From NCBI GenBank assembly GCA_011009095.1, contig VTPC01091269.1:259610-323609 (forward strand): a DNA stretch of 64,000 bases, read 5' to 3'. Positions 49,480 to 61,942 of this stretch are shown here, piece after piece (position 1 is the stretch's first letter; each line of letters starts with the position of its first letter). Both the position numbers and the translations under genes were made by a program. Source of the DNA: Ignelater luminosus (Eukaryota; Arthropoda; Insecta; Coleoptera; Elateridae). Below the pieces are notes generated by a model. That model searched no databases. It saw only the letters and a program-made list of their open reading frames with translations, and was not told the DNA's origin.

Positions 49480-50199
49480 ATTGTATCGCCGTTTTCCTTA
49501 ACCATTTGCAGAAATCTTTCCAGCAAGTTTCGTACTGCTTTGAGTTAACTAAGATTTTTACGAAGATGTTTACAAAAATGTGAATGCAGAAGTTGCTCTT
49601 TTATGAAAAAGTACTGTGGTATTCATCTTAGCATAATTACGTCCTGGAAGTAACTAAAGACTAATAATTTTTATTTTCTGGAATGACTGTAACATAATAC
49701 TTAGAACTAAGGACGGTAGTTAACACAGAACTAAAAATTGCAGTTATTTCAGTTACCATAATTTATTTGTAAGCAATAATTCATTAGGCGTGGGCTACTG
49801 GAACCGGACGACTTTAGATGTGTTTACCTATTTATAGTATAGCTTGCTATTTACATTAATATACAAAGTGTTGATTTATTTCAACAACTAATACGTGTTT
49901 GTTTTTTGTCGTTTATCAATTGCAAATGCCATTGTCTTGCATTTAGCAATTTGGTTAATCTTGTGCCGAAATTTGTTGTATTGCTCCACATTTTTTCTCT
50001 CTAATTGCGCTTATAGTACGAAAAAGTTTTTTTTCAAAAATAGAGTTGTTTTTGTGCTGTGTCTGCGTAATTATAGTAAGACTCTTACATACTGTAAACG
50101 TTAAAAAATATTAATGAAATTTATTTTCAGCACCATTGTAAACAAAGGTCTATACTGTTCAACAAGACACGTTTATCGTTATGTCTTATTATTGGAATG
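49480..50199. other. No gene recognised
   Basis: AT-rich sequence between two transposase relics. No terminal repeats found. Confidence 0.4.
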
Positions 50200-50845
50200 G
50201 TGTAGTTCACGAGGGAAATTGAACATGTTCTATTCAAGCTTGCAAAAATGAATTTAGAATCCGATTTCCGATGTTAATGTTCCGGATAACGTTTTAGTTT
50301 CTCACATTGAAGATGTAGTTAGTCGATTTACTAGAACGGGATCTGTTGGGAAGGGTAAATCTTCAGGAAGACCTGCTGTGAGTGCTGAAGCTGTCAAAGA
50401 AGTGAGACAAGTAATCGAAGAAAAGGCATATCCCTTTAAGTACTTGCCAAAAAATTGTTAAAAACAACCGAAGTTATATCTTTACAAAATAACGACTGCG
50501 GAAGAACTTACACCAGCAGATTATGGTAGTCGAAGAGAATATTGTACATGGTTTCAGAACAATATGAACGACGATTTATTGGATTTGTCTTTTTACTCCG
50601 ATGAGGTCTGGTTCTATTTATCTAAACACGTAAATTCGCAGAATTCTAGAATATAAAGTGCTGGAAATTCTCATTGTTTTCCATCCCATCAAAGTGGGCG
50701 TTTCAATAGCAGTGTTTCGCAGAAGGGTTATTGGTCCTATATTTTTCATGATACTGTCACTGCTGAAAGATATACAGAAATCTTAAATGTCTTTGTTAAT
50801 GAACTGCACGATGATGAACTCCAACAAGGCTATTTCCAGTAGTTT
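50200..50845 (+). pseudogene. IS630/Tc1-like transposase relic, 3'-truncated
   Basis: Translation across frames gives the N-terminal region with a helix-turn-helix and linker, ending RFTRTGSVGKGKSSGRPAVS and EAVKEVRQVIEE. Next comes YKITTAEELTPADYGSRREY, CTWFQNNMNDDLLDLSFYSD (first catalytic Asp in SDEVWF), LSKHVNSQNSRI and TVTAERYTEIL. The relic stops at LHDDELQQGYFQ, just before the usual QDGATAHT second-Asp motif, so the catalytic core is cut in half. Several stops and small frameshifts occur, and the segment between the DNA-binding part and YKITT is shortened. Relatives are common in insects and often carry a DUF4817-type N-terminus. Dead copy. Confidence 0.8.
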
Positions 50846-53800
50846 ATTATTATTTATGTTGTTAGCTACTGAATGTTTTTTATTTTTGATGTTGTTGGTG
50901 TGAACGTATGAATAAACTTTATTAATAAATTGCAGATCATATTTCCTTTATTTTGTAATTATTTTTCTTTATTCTTAGCTACTAACATCGTAAAGAATGT
51001 GTTATTTAACACTTTATTAGACCAGTTGAATTCCTGCACTCTAAACAATCATTAATTCATCAATGATTTATTATTATTATTAATAACTAATACTTCCAAT
51101 TTAATAAAAATTTCAATTTTCAGATTTTTAATAAATCAAAATCACAAATCTTATTTAATTTGTGGTTTTTGTAATAAACTTTTTATTTCGTTCATTTTAC
51201 TGTGCCCCTACTCTATTTCATTCTATTGCATTTAAAAAATCAATTTTTAATTTTTAGCAACAGATTTAAAATTTAAGTCTTGAATGCTTGTTTTGTTAAT
51301 GAGTGTAGTTGCTCACTTGCTTGCTGTTTATGTAAGGCCGTCTCTGATTGAAATAATATCCTAAAATCAAAAAATCAATATAGAAATAGAACAGCAGTTG
51401 AAATAAAAAAATCGCTTTAACACATTATCAGGGCCAAATTAAAAATGAGATTAATTAAAAGATTAAATCACGTCTAGTCCTTCGTTGCAAATCAATTCTA
51501 TTCGAGAAGTTGAAAAGTTATGTATAAATCAACCAATGAATTAGTCTGTGTAGACTGTTTCGGATTTCTATCGAGAACTAACCAAGCAATCGAGATAATT
51601 TGAAAGGTTTAAACGACGTCCCGAGTGATACATAGATAGGGAAACATTAAATAGTTATTAAACTGAGCTATACCGGGTGTTTCCCAAACAGTGACATCTC
51701 ACATTAAATATTTTTTCAGTGTAACGATCTGTTGTACAGTAACTTTAGAAATTCTATAAAAGTAAAAATTCCATCTCTTTAATTGTATCGGGACAAACCT
51801 AGAAGTTTGCTGAAATCACAAAAAATAATGAAATAATGCCCTAATTTCCTTTACTGCGAAATTGTTGAATTCAATAATGAATAAGGCGAAAGAAAATATT
51901 CAATATACAGAATTTTCATTAGAAGAATTTTATCTATATAGTACCTACTATTTTTGTTAGAAACATTCTAGTTTACTGGAAAAAGTATTCTACATGATAA
52001 TGCAAGCATAGGTAGGTTATTACATACTCTTCAAGCTGCACTACAGTAATTTGAAGAAGCGTTTGGAGAGATTATGGCACGATATGCTTATTATCTTTAT
52101 AGAATTTCAAACAAAAAGGGACATACCTATAAGTAATTTTAAAGATACTCCTCAGAGCAGTCTGTATTCTCTTGTCGTCTTCTAAGAAAGCTATTATTAC
52201 GGGATACATATTTCGAACAGTACGGTATCAAGCTTTAACAAAGTTTAGTGCTCCGTTGCGATTTTCTTTGTGTCTGATAGAAAACCGATGTTCAGTCTTC
52301 AACTAATACTTGTAGCAACGGCGGCTTTATAAGATCAATCAATTAAAGGCACTTCGTGTTTGTCCATTTCAACTGTTCCTGAAATATCTAGCTTGTGTTT
52401 ATTATGGCAAGAAATATAAAAATGTAATGTGCTTGCTTGTGGTTATAGGATGATTATGTTCTATTAGGTGTTTTTGGTTGACTCCTTGGATTAAGTTCGC
52501 TGGTTGCCTGTGTAATAAATTGAGGTTACATCAAGTAAAATATTGTGTTTTATTGTATTTTATTATGTAAACATGGAGTCTCAGGAAATTACAGGAAAGA
52601 GAAAAAATAGGTAATTTAATCTTTTTCCTCAGATTTCAAATTAATTAATAATTTAACAGCTTAAAAGGTCATTAGTTTCAATTATTCTTATTAGATTTCC
52701 TAAGATATACTACATTTATCTTTCATTTCTACAATACCGACTCTCAAAACCTTAAAATCATTGAATCTGCTTTGTAATTATTATACAATAAGAATATTCC
52801 ATAATAATATAACTTACACTTTATTATTATCTTTTTGAGTTACAGGTTTTAATTATGTAATAACAAAAGAAAGGTCATTAGAATAGATAAATCGAATTTT
52901 ATTACCAACAAATAAGGAAAAGCAACTGCATATTTGTCACGCTGGAAAACTTTATTCAAGAAAATTTTAAGAAATCATGATTTATATGTCAATTTACATA
53001 AACGATCGTCAAACAAATCCTACATTAATATACTATAAGGTAACCATGCATCTTTTGTTTAGAAATAAAACAAAAATAGAATACCTAATATTTATTTAAA
53101 AATCCTTTAGTGATATTATATACGGTATTGCGAAATCGTGAAGTTAACACAGAACAAAGAAAGCTAATAATTAACGTTAACCATATTAGTAAGTAGTAAC
53201 CGTATGTTATAGAGCGACTAACGAAATGGAGAGTTAAGAATAATTACTGGATTAAACAAAATATAGGTTAACTAAATCTAAATATTCCTGCAGTTGTTTT
53301 AAGTAAACGTTTCTTAATATCCAGCGTTCTTAAAAAGATTAAAATAAATTATGCATTTTATAGATTATTCATTAGTATTGTAATAAAGAATCGATAAACA
53401 GTTTTTAGAATACTCGTCATTAAAATATTTTGCTAATTATATACAATAGAATTAATTAGTTATCTGCAAAATCAAGCTTGTGTTGTGAAATGAATGTCGC
53501 ATGAATAAATAAGCTGAGCATATTTACATGTTTTTATGTATGATACATATACAGTAAGTTTATGCATATGTTCAAAAGTTTTTAAAATTAAATGCATATT
53601 TTAAGAAATTCACAAGAAAACGTGCATAGTTTACAGCTAAGTTTACTTGAGAATACCAGTGATTTCGTTAATTTTCCGTTATTTTGTAATGAAGGCAGCA
53701 AAATATAGGTTCTATGGTACTTCCTGATTTAACAAAGAATAATTGTCAAAATAAAGGCAACTTCTTCGTTTAAGATTAAAGCCGTAAATCAATAACTTAG

Positions 53801-55485
53801 AATGTGCAGGTAGACCAGGTCCATGTTCCTTCTTGTTTTATTTGTGTACTTATAGCAGAGCTTACTGTACATCTCTCAATGACGTTTCAACAACAGATTT
53901 CTCTATTTCAGCAGAAAAATTATAAAATAGATTCGCCAATCTTAAGAAATGTTCCCAAAGTGAAGTTTTTGAAAGAATAAAAACATTCCAATGAGAAATA
54001 ATTCAGTCATGGCTTTAAGTCGGAAATCGTCCTTCTTAAGTCCAATTCTTGAAGTCTTAATCTTCTCAATCTTAATGAAAGAAATATGCCAAAAGATGTC
54101 AAAAATATGCAACAATACATAAAAATCAATACTTTCTAACAAAGAAAACAAGTGTACAGCTAATGTACGCAAATATATAGGTAGACATTTTCAGTAAAAA
54201 TCAATACTTAGGAACAATAATCTAACTATCACATTAAAAGTTGTAAAACGAAGATGATTTGCAACGAACAAGATTAAAAATTAAATTTATTTGTATGCGC
54301 ATGGTTTTAACATGTGCAAAAGACAGGTGGAATATGCAAAAATATGCATTTTCTTTAAGATCCCAGCTTTAGTAGTAACTAATAAGTAGAAAAACAAATA
54401 TATATTACCAAACAGAATTATAAAAATAAATCAAGTCAAAATAATATTTTTTACATAATTACCTACCTATTTTCCATCAATACACAACCAGACCCTAATG
54501 GCGTTAATTATCTTCTATTACAGAATGAACAATCAATACATTTATGTGACTGATATTTTTATAGTGACTGTTAATTACACATAATGATTATTGAATCACA
54601 GTAAATAACGTTTGTTTTGTTTACACCCGTCTTTTGTAATAGTGAATAAAAACCGAATTATAGTGGCACTTGAAATCCAAGGCTCTACAGGAGCCCCTTT
54701 AAGACAGAATTCCCAGTTAAATTGCATTTTAACTTGAATATCTTCAATTTCTTAGAAACACAAAAGTTGCCAATTTAATTTAGTCCGATAAAACTTAAAC
54801 TGTACAGGGTGTTCACAAAAGTTATCGTCAAGTTCATAAGGTAAAAATGGCTAAAAATAAAAAATGGATTTTTAACTTGAACTTCTTGTAAATCAGAGAA
54901 ATGATACGATGATGATGGGGTAGACAAGATCGTGGTGGGTGAATGGCCAAAACAGTCTAACAAAACAGGCAAAGTTATTGTCCTTATGTTGAAAAATCTT
55001 ATTCAAGATTTTCTGGATTTGCATATTCTTTTGTATTTGTAAATTCTATACCCTTGAAAGAAGAAAATTGCTTAGGTTAGGTCAGGAACTATTGCGGCCA
55101 AATGCCAAAAGATAAGTAGGAATTGGAGCAATTCTAAAATAAGAATAAGTACAATTTCTGAGCAATTAACTTTCGTTAACTTTTATTACACGCATCTCAA
55201 CCCTGACATTCTACGTTATATCGTTTACTTAGCAAGAGTCAATTCTGTACGGCACATTAAATAATAACAATAACAACCATAATAATAACAATAGTAGTAA
55301 GTTATTTTGTTGGACAAAGAATTGCAGGCCAAAATCGAGCCATATTCACTAATAACCTGAAGCTGAAAGAGAAAGAATAAGAGAGGAAATAAGGAGAGAA
55401 ATACAACAACAAACAGAAAAAGAACAAAAACAAGATAAGTAAAGGTACACAATAATGGAGATGTGAAAAAATAAATCGCATTATA
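50846..55485. other. No gene recognised; two possible element ends
   Basis: AT-rich. TA-CCGGGTGTTTCCCAAACA at 51671 and TA-CAGGGTGTTCACAAAAGT at 54803 look like ends of TA-target elements without visible partners. No coding feature recognised. Confidence 0.35.
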
Positions 55486-56360
55486 CAGGGTGTCTCTAAA
55501 TTGCATTAAAAGCTTCAGGTAGACGTCTTCCTTTATGAGGCCTGAACTCAAATCTGCAACCAGAATTTTCCCTAGTCGCTTCGTTTTCTTGTACGACGAT
55601 GAAGAAGTTAACACATTTAACATTAAATTACAAGACATCGGGCAATTAGATCTACCGGAACATTTATCCATTCAATAGGTGAACTTATTAGAAGAAAAAA
55701 TTACCACTATGAATGCATTAACTATTAACGTTTTCTTTGTAGAGATTTAGTAAAAACAGATGTGGCAACCACGCAAACACTGTTTACTTGAATGAATCTA
55801 AACAGTTGTTTACATCATAATTCATCTGTTACATTTTGACATTTGTGGTTAGCTGGCGTTAGACAAACATTTTGGAATTTGAGCTATTCTTGCACATTTG
55901 CAGTTTGGTGTTGAGTTTTTCCTTAATTATTTTCTATTCCGTTTCCGTTGTTTGTATTATTGTTGTTTGTTGACTTTTTGTTTTTGTTAAAATTTTTATT
56001 CCGTTCTGTTTCTGTTTACTGACTTGCAGTTCCCGTTTTTTTCTGGTATGTATTAATTCTAATTTTTGTATTCCAGTTTTATAGTTTAGTTTTTCTCTAG
56101 TTTTGTCATGGAGTATGCAATCCATGAGTATACCGACATGATTCTGTTTCTTGGGCAATGTAATGGAAATTACAAGGAAGCTGCCAGACTGTATGCAGAA
56201 CGTTTTCCAAATAGACGCCATCCAAGTCATAACGTTATTCGAAATGCACACCAAAGGCTTAGAGAATCTGAAAATATTATGCCAATTCATAATTTAAATA
56301 GAGGTAGGCCGCGAGCAGTCAGAAATCCCGATTTAGAAGAAGACGTTCTATTTTGGCGAT
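55486..56360 (+). mobile_element. 5' half of a DUF4817-type DNA transposon
   Basis: The left end is TA-CAGGGTGTCTCTAAATTGCA, typical of these insect transposons. About 620 bp of non-coding leader follow, then the transposase N-terminus at 56108. Nothing after 56360 resembles the rest of the transposase or an inverted right end, so the copy is 3'-truncated. Confidence 0.6.
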
Positions 56361-56362
56361 GA
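56108..56362 (+). pseudogene. DUF4817 helix-turn-helix transposase N-terminus, truncated
   Basis: The 84-codon open frame MEYAIHEYTDMILFLGQCNG... contains the DUF4817 signature: LFLGQCNGNYKEAARLYAER, FPNRRHPSHNVIRNAHQRLR, then NRGRPRAVRNPDLEEDVL. DUF4817 is the N-terminal DNA-binding region of a large group of insect Tc1/mariner-like transposases, normally followed by several hundred residues including a DDE core. The frame ends in a stop soon after EEDVLFWR and no DDE core follows, so this is a fragment. The start ATG is at the usual place for the family. The reading frame up to the stop is undamaged, so the copy is probably fairly young. Confidence 0.85.
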
Positions 56363-57559
56363 TTGTAGTCATTTTGGGTCAACATTGCAGCTCACTATTA
56401 TATACATTTTTGGCACGCATTGTTAGCGACTGATAAATCTTTTAATATGTCCTTTGGCCCATTGTCTCCAGCAAAAGTTGACAAAAACTGATTTATACAA
56501 GAATAAATTATGAAATATTGTCTGTATAATATGTAGACGATTTCATATTACCTTCTATTAGACCTATCTGAATACTATAGTGTAGTGCTTGAAGATACTA
56601 CATCGAATTAATAATCATCTGTATATATTAAATAAAAAATTCATTAAATAATAGAAAGTTTTACTTGTTATAAATACATCATATGCATAAATATGCAATG
56701 TTTATGTTAGAAATTACATGATATTTATTTAAAGAATGTAACAATTAAAGTCAAGAGATAAAAACATGATTCAAAGAGGAATTGTTAAAAATATTTGAAA
56801 ATTACAAAAATTATTATTAATTAATCATGTTATAATGAAATTGTATAGTAGATACAGATTGTAAAATTGATAAGAAAAATCTGATAATCTGACAAAAAAA
56901 TTGAAGTTGACATCTGAAATACGATTAGAATTGTGAAAGTATAATGCAATTTGGCAAATAAATTTGAAAAGCTTGCCTCAATTTATAATATCGTTCGCAA
57001 ACAGTAGAAATTCTGGGTATAAAATTATTCTTGATAAAAGAAGAGCATCAGCTTATTGCAAGGCTTACATATATTCAATACTAATATATAATTTGTTTGG
57101 ATGTGGATATTGGTTGGTGTAAAAATATATCTCTAACAAATTGGATATAATAACACCAGGAATACAACCTTACTTACCATTTGATTACATTTAACTGGAT
57201 TTGGCTCAAAACTGAGAGTTATATAGGTTGCATGCTGATTGTTCAGTGTTGTAGTGATTCTTGAGTGTAATCAAGCAGGGGAATATCTAGTGCTGTATGG
57301 AGAGGAAAAAAGTTGTGGGGTAATTAACTTGAAAGTAATTTCTACAGTAAGAAGAATTTCTGTAAATTGAAATAGATTAATCTAGAATAAAAAAATTATT
57401 ATATGGTAGAAAAAGATTGTTAAATATTAAATTAAAAAAAGAATTATACAATATAAACTCTGAGATAATTAATCATTCAATATTCAAGCATTTTCTATGA
57501 AATATTGGAGTTTAAAGTATACAATTTATGTTAAAGAAAGATTAGACCTAAAAATCATT
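56363..57559. other. No gene recognised; AT-rich
   Basis: No coding, RNA or repeat signal that I can support. Confidence 0.4.
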
Positions 57560-57900
57560 ACAATAGTATGCTACACGGGTCACCGAAGTATAAAATACCC
57601 AGCTTGACACAAAATTGCAACCTCTATCCCATTATTGGCCCGTCACAACTGTTGAAGTGGTGGTGGGACTGTTGAAAAACCACCCAAAAGATGGTAGATC
57701 CCCGTCGCGGTTGCAATGTTGGCTGGACCGTCACTGTGGCCTTCATTGTCAACGTCGACTTTCGTTGTTTCGTCAGATGTGAAGCAATTAGGACCTGCTA
57801 AAAGTAGCCAGCAGCACCCCGGCATGGCCAGCGCTCTTCCCGCACTCGGCTAACGGGATATCACTTTGCATAAGTCATACCTGAACTGAAAGCCTACCTA
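57560..57900 (-). other. GC-richer unassigned block with signal-peptide-like frame
   Basis: An island of about 340 bp is markedly richer in G+C than its surroundings. The minus strand has a 60-codon frame (57643..57825) starting MPGCCWLLLAGPNCFTSDET, hydrophobic at its start and acidic later. No family resemblance, no strong splice donor and no good Kozak context were found. It could be a first exon, a plexin 5' UTR exon, or an old repeat. Confidence 0.25.
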
Positions 57901-59906
57901 GTATTGTGTCATACGGCAAACCAGGCGTTCAATAAAAAACTTCGCTTCGTTTTAATTAAGACGAATCATACGGTTTTACGCATTAAAATTTGTACCCCCT
58001 GTTAACTTTTGTGTTTCGGGTAGTATCACCTTAAACTCTATTTTGTAATAAACTTTCATTTAGAAACTTTCAGTTCATTAACTTCTACTTGATAAAACTG
58101 ATAGCGAAGATGAAAAATAGTGGTTAAAATTGAAAAGTGGTTTCAGTTAAACTCGCTCTGAAATCACATTAGTAGGCTTGTAATTACGTATAAGTTTGTT
58201 AGGAGTTTTAATTTCGCAAGTTGCATTTTTCTGTATTTCTCCTTTTGCTTCTAGTTTTGTAGAGTGAAAATTATTCAAGTATTAAGATTAAGATTAACCT
58301 CTTAATTGCAAAATAGTTTTGGAATGATAATTTCGAAGAAAATAAAAGTTAATGGGTTGAAATTGTAAAATCTTACAAACTGCACTGTATATAATTCTTA
58401 ATTAATATTTTCCTAAAATATTTTATTGTTTAAATTATATTAATATTTGTTAATGTATAAAAACGTTGTTGCTGTAAAAATACGAAAAGAACACTTTAAA
58501 ATTCTTGAAAAACTACAGGTTTGAAATAATCCTGCTAGTTTATTGAATTTCTACGCCGAATCGGAGAACATAGTAGTAACTTTCAGTGACAGGAAATATT
58601 TTTATATTCTCACAAAAAATATATTTCTTTTATACGGAAAGTAGCAACTGGTTTTCAGTTTTGCGTTTCTGAATATAAATAAATTATAAAGGGAGTTTTC
58701 TTCTTCAGCGATTTTTAAAGTTCTGTTCACAATATATGGAATTAAAATAATTACTTTGATAGTGTTTTTAAATATAAATTAAAATCTTGACTAATTGTAT
58801 AATATTCTTGTTTTGTGACTTTTAAAATTATCCGTTATTTCTTCTGAAAATATTCGAAATAGCGTAATGAAGGAAGAATCCTGCAGCATCAATTATTTTG
58901 TACCCGTGGGGTAACATATGAGATTAAACTGCTAATCTGTGTGTTTACATTCATAATTTCTAATCTAACAAAGCGAGATTTCCTAAATCTGTTAATATTT
59001 AAAATTGAGTTTAGCTGATTTATGCATTATTGCAGCTATAGAAGCTAATAAATATTTTTTTCTACCTTAAGTGATATCATAAACATTATCACGACTTTAG
59101 TACAGATCTATGTACTATCTAAAGTTTCAGACCCGTTTCTATTAGGGTTTTCATTGAAATAAATTTTTTTAATATACATTGCATTGTGATGGTTTGTTCT
59201 AAGACGGCTTAGGGCTTAGACTGTTCATAAGTTTGCTATTGATCAAAGTAAGTTGTGTGTAACAGGCCAATTGATGAGTTTGAGATATTTGATAATTCTA
59301 TCGTGGTAAGAACTTTTTTAGAAATACTCATTATTCATATTCCTGTATGTAAGAAATAGGCGGCGAATTGTTATAGAAATACAATTTATTGAATAGGGCA
59401 ACTTAATTTGTTAGGAATTTAGCTATAGTTAGCTCATTTAATTCAGTAAATATATTTTATTTGGCAAACAAAAATACTGGCATTAGAAAAAGAATACTAC
59501 TTCACTGAGTTTCAGTTATGCGAAAGTTTTCTGTCTAAACACGAGCTGATTGGTAGAAACATCAATGCAATTATTTTTGAAGTTAGGAACAACCATTAAA
59601 TTGCTTCATCTATTAGAATAAAAACAAAGTTAAATAAAAGTATGTCAACTTACAAAAATATTCCAAACAAAGTTTTCTGGTTAAACAGATCTGGGAGTGT
59701 TCCCAGTACGATTCAAATAAATTGTTATAAAGGCAAGAATTTCCAAGAACATAAATAAAAGTGAGAAACTTCTTTTTGTCGACTTAAAGATTTTTTGTAG
59801 GTCAGTTGGCTTCCAAAAAGCAAGTCCACATAAGCTTCTGGACTTTGTTTGGGCTGTAAAATCATTCGTAGTATTTTCTACAAACATCTCAGAAACACCC
59901 CGTATA
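57901..59906. other. No gene recognised; one element end
   Basis: AT-rich. On the minus strand an element-like end, TATACGGGGTGTTTCTGAGA, starts at about 59906 and runs leftwards, directly abutting the candidate element at 59907. Its other end was not found. Confidence 0.35.
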
Positions 59907-60179
59907 CAGGACATTCAAAATAATATTTTACTCAAAAACGGTGCGTTTTACGAGAAAAAGATAAGAGCAACTTTCTTTGCTAAATTGTTGTTGTTTGTTT
60001 GCAGAAGTATGACTCCCCCTCCCTAAGTCTCCGCCCATGATACAAAGATCACTTATAAATATTAGAAGAAGGTAGATCTATTGTAGTAATAACCGTGTAG
60101 AAAATCTCAATTGAATAGTTCACGTTGTTATTGAGATATTAAAGAAACAAACATTTTCTTGTGAAACTTTAACACCCTG
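59907..60179. mobile_element. Candidate short TA-flanked element, 273 bp
   Basis: The left end TA-CAGGACATTCAAAATA and the inverted right end TA-CAGGGTGTTAAAGTTT share the CAGG start and TA flanks but little more. The interior includes a CT-rich motif (CTCCCCCTCCCTAAGTCTCC). Weakly supported. Confidence 0.35.
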
Positions 60180-60292
60180 TATCTCGAAGACTAAGCGTCT
60201 TCGGATATAAGTTTATAGCGGAGTGCACTTATCTCTTCACGTTCTATCACTTCCCAAAGTATTGCGTTTTCCTCGTGAAATATTCAGTTATA

Positions 60293-60365
60293 CAGGGTGG
60301 TTCTGAAATAGTTGGTCAAACTTTGGAATTAGCTTAAACTCGTTATAAAAGTGAAAAATGTTTGA
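60293..60365 (+). repeat. Left terminal inverted repeat of the 60.3-kb MITE
   Basis: Starts CAGGGTGGTTCTGAAATAGT and pairs with the right end in inverted orientation. Confidence 0.8.
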
Positions 60366-60734
60366 ATAAATGTATGTCCCAAAATGCACTCTTTCGAGAT
60401 ATAGGATACCAAAGTTGAACATCTTTTTAAATACCTATCGCTGGTGGAAATGCATTCTAGAAGAAAATCTGTTTGCCTTCCTAATCTCCGCCACAACTTA
60501 CAAACCGAATTACCGTATAGGGTATTTGCTTCCTTATTTGCAAGAAAATAGCGGGCTCCGATAAACTTTAGCGTTACGGCAATGTTCTGAGCATGCGTAG
60601 TTGTCGCAAAATGACGTTACCGTATATCGCAAAGTGTGCTCAAACTCTCTATTGAAAAAAAAACAAGAAATTGTAAATTATACTTTGACAGATTGTATTT
60701 TGGAAATGGAACCGTTTATAACATATACGTATTT

Positions 60735-60805
60735 ATAGAAACTTTTTTCATTCTTATAATAAGATTAAGTTAATTTCAGAGTTGGTCTATTTCAGGATCA
60801 CCCTA
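60735..60805 (-). repeat. Right terminal inverted repeat of the 60.3-kb MITE
   Basis: On the minus strand it starts TAGGGTGATCCTGAAATAGA and follows the left repeat for about 70 bp. Confidence 0.8.
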
Positions 60806-60807
60806 TA

Positions 60808-61942
60808 TTATTATAAGATTTTCTAATAGTATAGGATTCTTGATTATGCGATCTCCAATTGTATAGTATAAAAAAGATAATTTGTATAATGAATCGCCCA
60901 TTTTCCAATTTTTCAAAGAATTTGTATTAAACTGCCTCGACAGTAATATAAGCAAATGTTTAAGAATAAATTATCAGTTACATTCACCATACGAATAAAA
61001 ATCTGTAACGCTTTCAACGAATTTAGCTCAATACGAAAATTTAAGACTAATTTTAAAAATGTAAATTATTAAGTTTCTCTAAGACAAAAAATAAGAAATT
61101 ACCATAGAATGGTATGCATCTACATATGATATTCTCTCGTTGTTACTAAAAACTTTGTAGTTTTAATCGACTATTTGAATATTTTCATTTTTTAACAGAA
61201 ACTTAATTGAATTAAAATTTTATTTAGAAAAATCCGTCAGAATTTAATAATTTTAATAAATAACATGGAAAAAATTAAAGGATCGAGCTAGTTTCAAACC
61301 CGACGTCTTTAATTCTCATTCAAGAGCTACAAAATTATAACAAGATATGCATTCCTCAGAAAAAAAACTGATGTTCCACTAATGGGTCAATCATAAACTA
61401 TAGTTAAAAACTGAAATTATTAAAAATTTAAAACACAAAATTATCTACCTTTAAGAAAAGGTAGGGTATTATATTGTTACCTTTGAAGAGAACACTGCCC
61501 CATGGTTGATATTATAGTAGCCGTCACCGTTCGCGACAGATCTATATTGCTAGCAGCCATACTAGTTGGGAACTACCATAAACTCTTGTTCTAGTCTTCA
61601 ATTTATTCCAGAACGTATCGAATCTATACTTGAGGACTTCGTTGTTACGTGTTGTCAATTATTTAGAAAATTTTCAGAGCGAAATATGGAATCGTATTCT
61701 TCAATTGTTGCATTACATATAATTATTGTCTTTATTATTTTTATTTTTCCCAAGTCTGTTTAAATTAGTAAGAAGAGTGATTAATATCAAAACTGTAAGT
61801 AGGAAAATAGTACGTATAATGCTTGGTATGGTAGCCATGCAATAATGCATGGGTGTTATCACAAGTATGCCACCATGTGCGGCCGTTTACACAAAATATA
61901 AAGACTTTACAGTGTACTACTGCAGATTGAATGATCCAAATT
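60808..61942. other. No gene recognised; AT-rich
   Basis: No coding, RNA or repeat signal that I can support, apart from a short GC-richer spot near 61500..61570. Confidence 0.4.

Larger units (their letters stand above)
60293..60805. mobile_element. MITE with about 70-bp terminal inverted repeats and TA target duplication
   Basis: The left end CAGGGTGGTTCTGAAATAGT and the reverse complement of the right end, TAGGGTGATCCTGAAATAGA, start a matching pair that continues about 70 bp with moderate divergence (AATTAGCTTAAACTCGTTAT against AATTAACTTAATCTTATTAT). TA dinucleotides flank both sides (60291..60292 and 60806..60807). The 513-bp element has no transposase; a 64-codon frame inside it is incidental. 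The structure matches Tc1/mariner-type non-autonomous elements. Confidence 0.85.

Noticed and set aside
55225-55671. 148-codon minus-strand frame with long hydrophobic and tyrosine runs
   Set aside because: Arises from A-rich and AAT/AAC-rich DNA and overlaps the left end of the DUF4817 transposon; low complexity.
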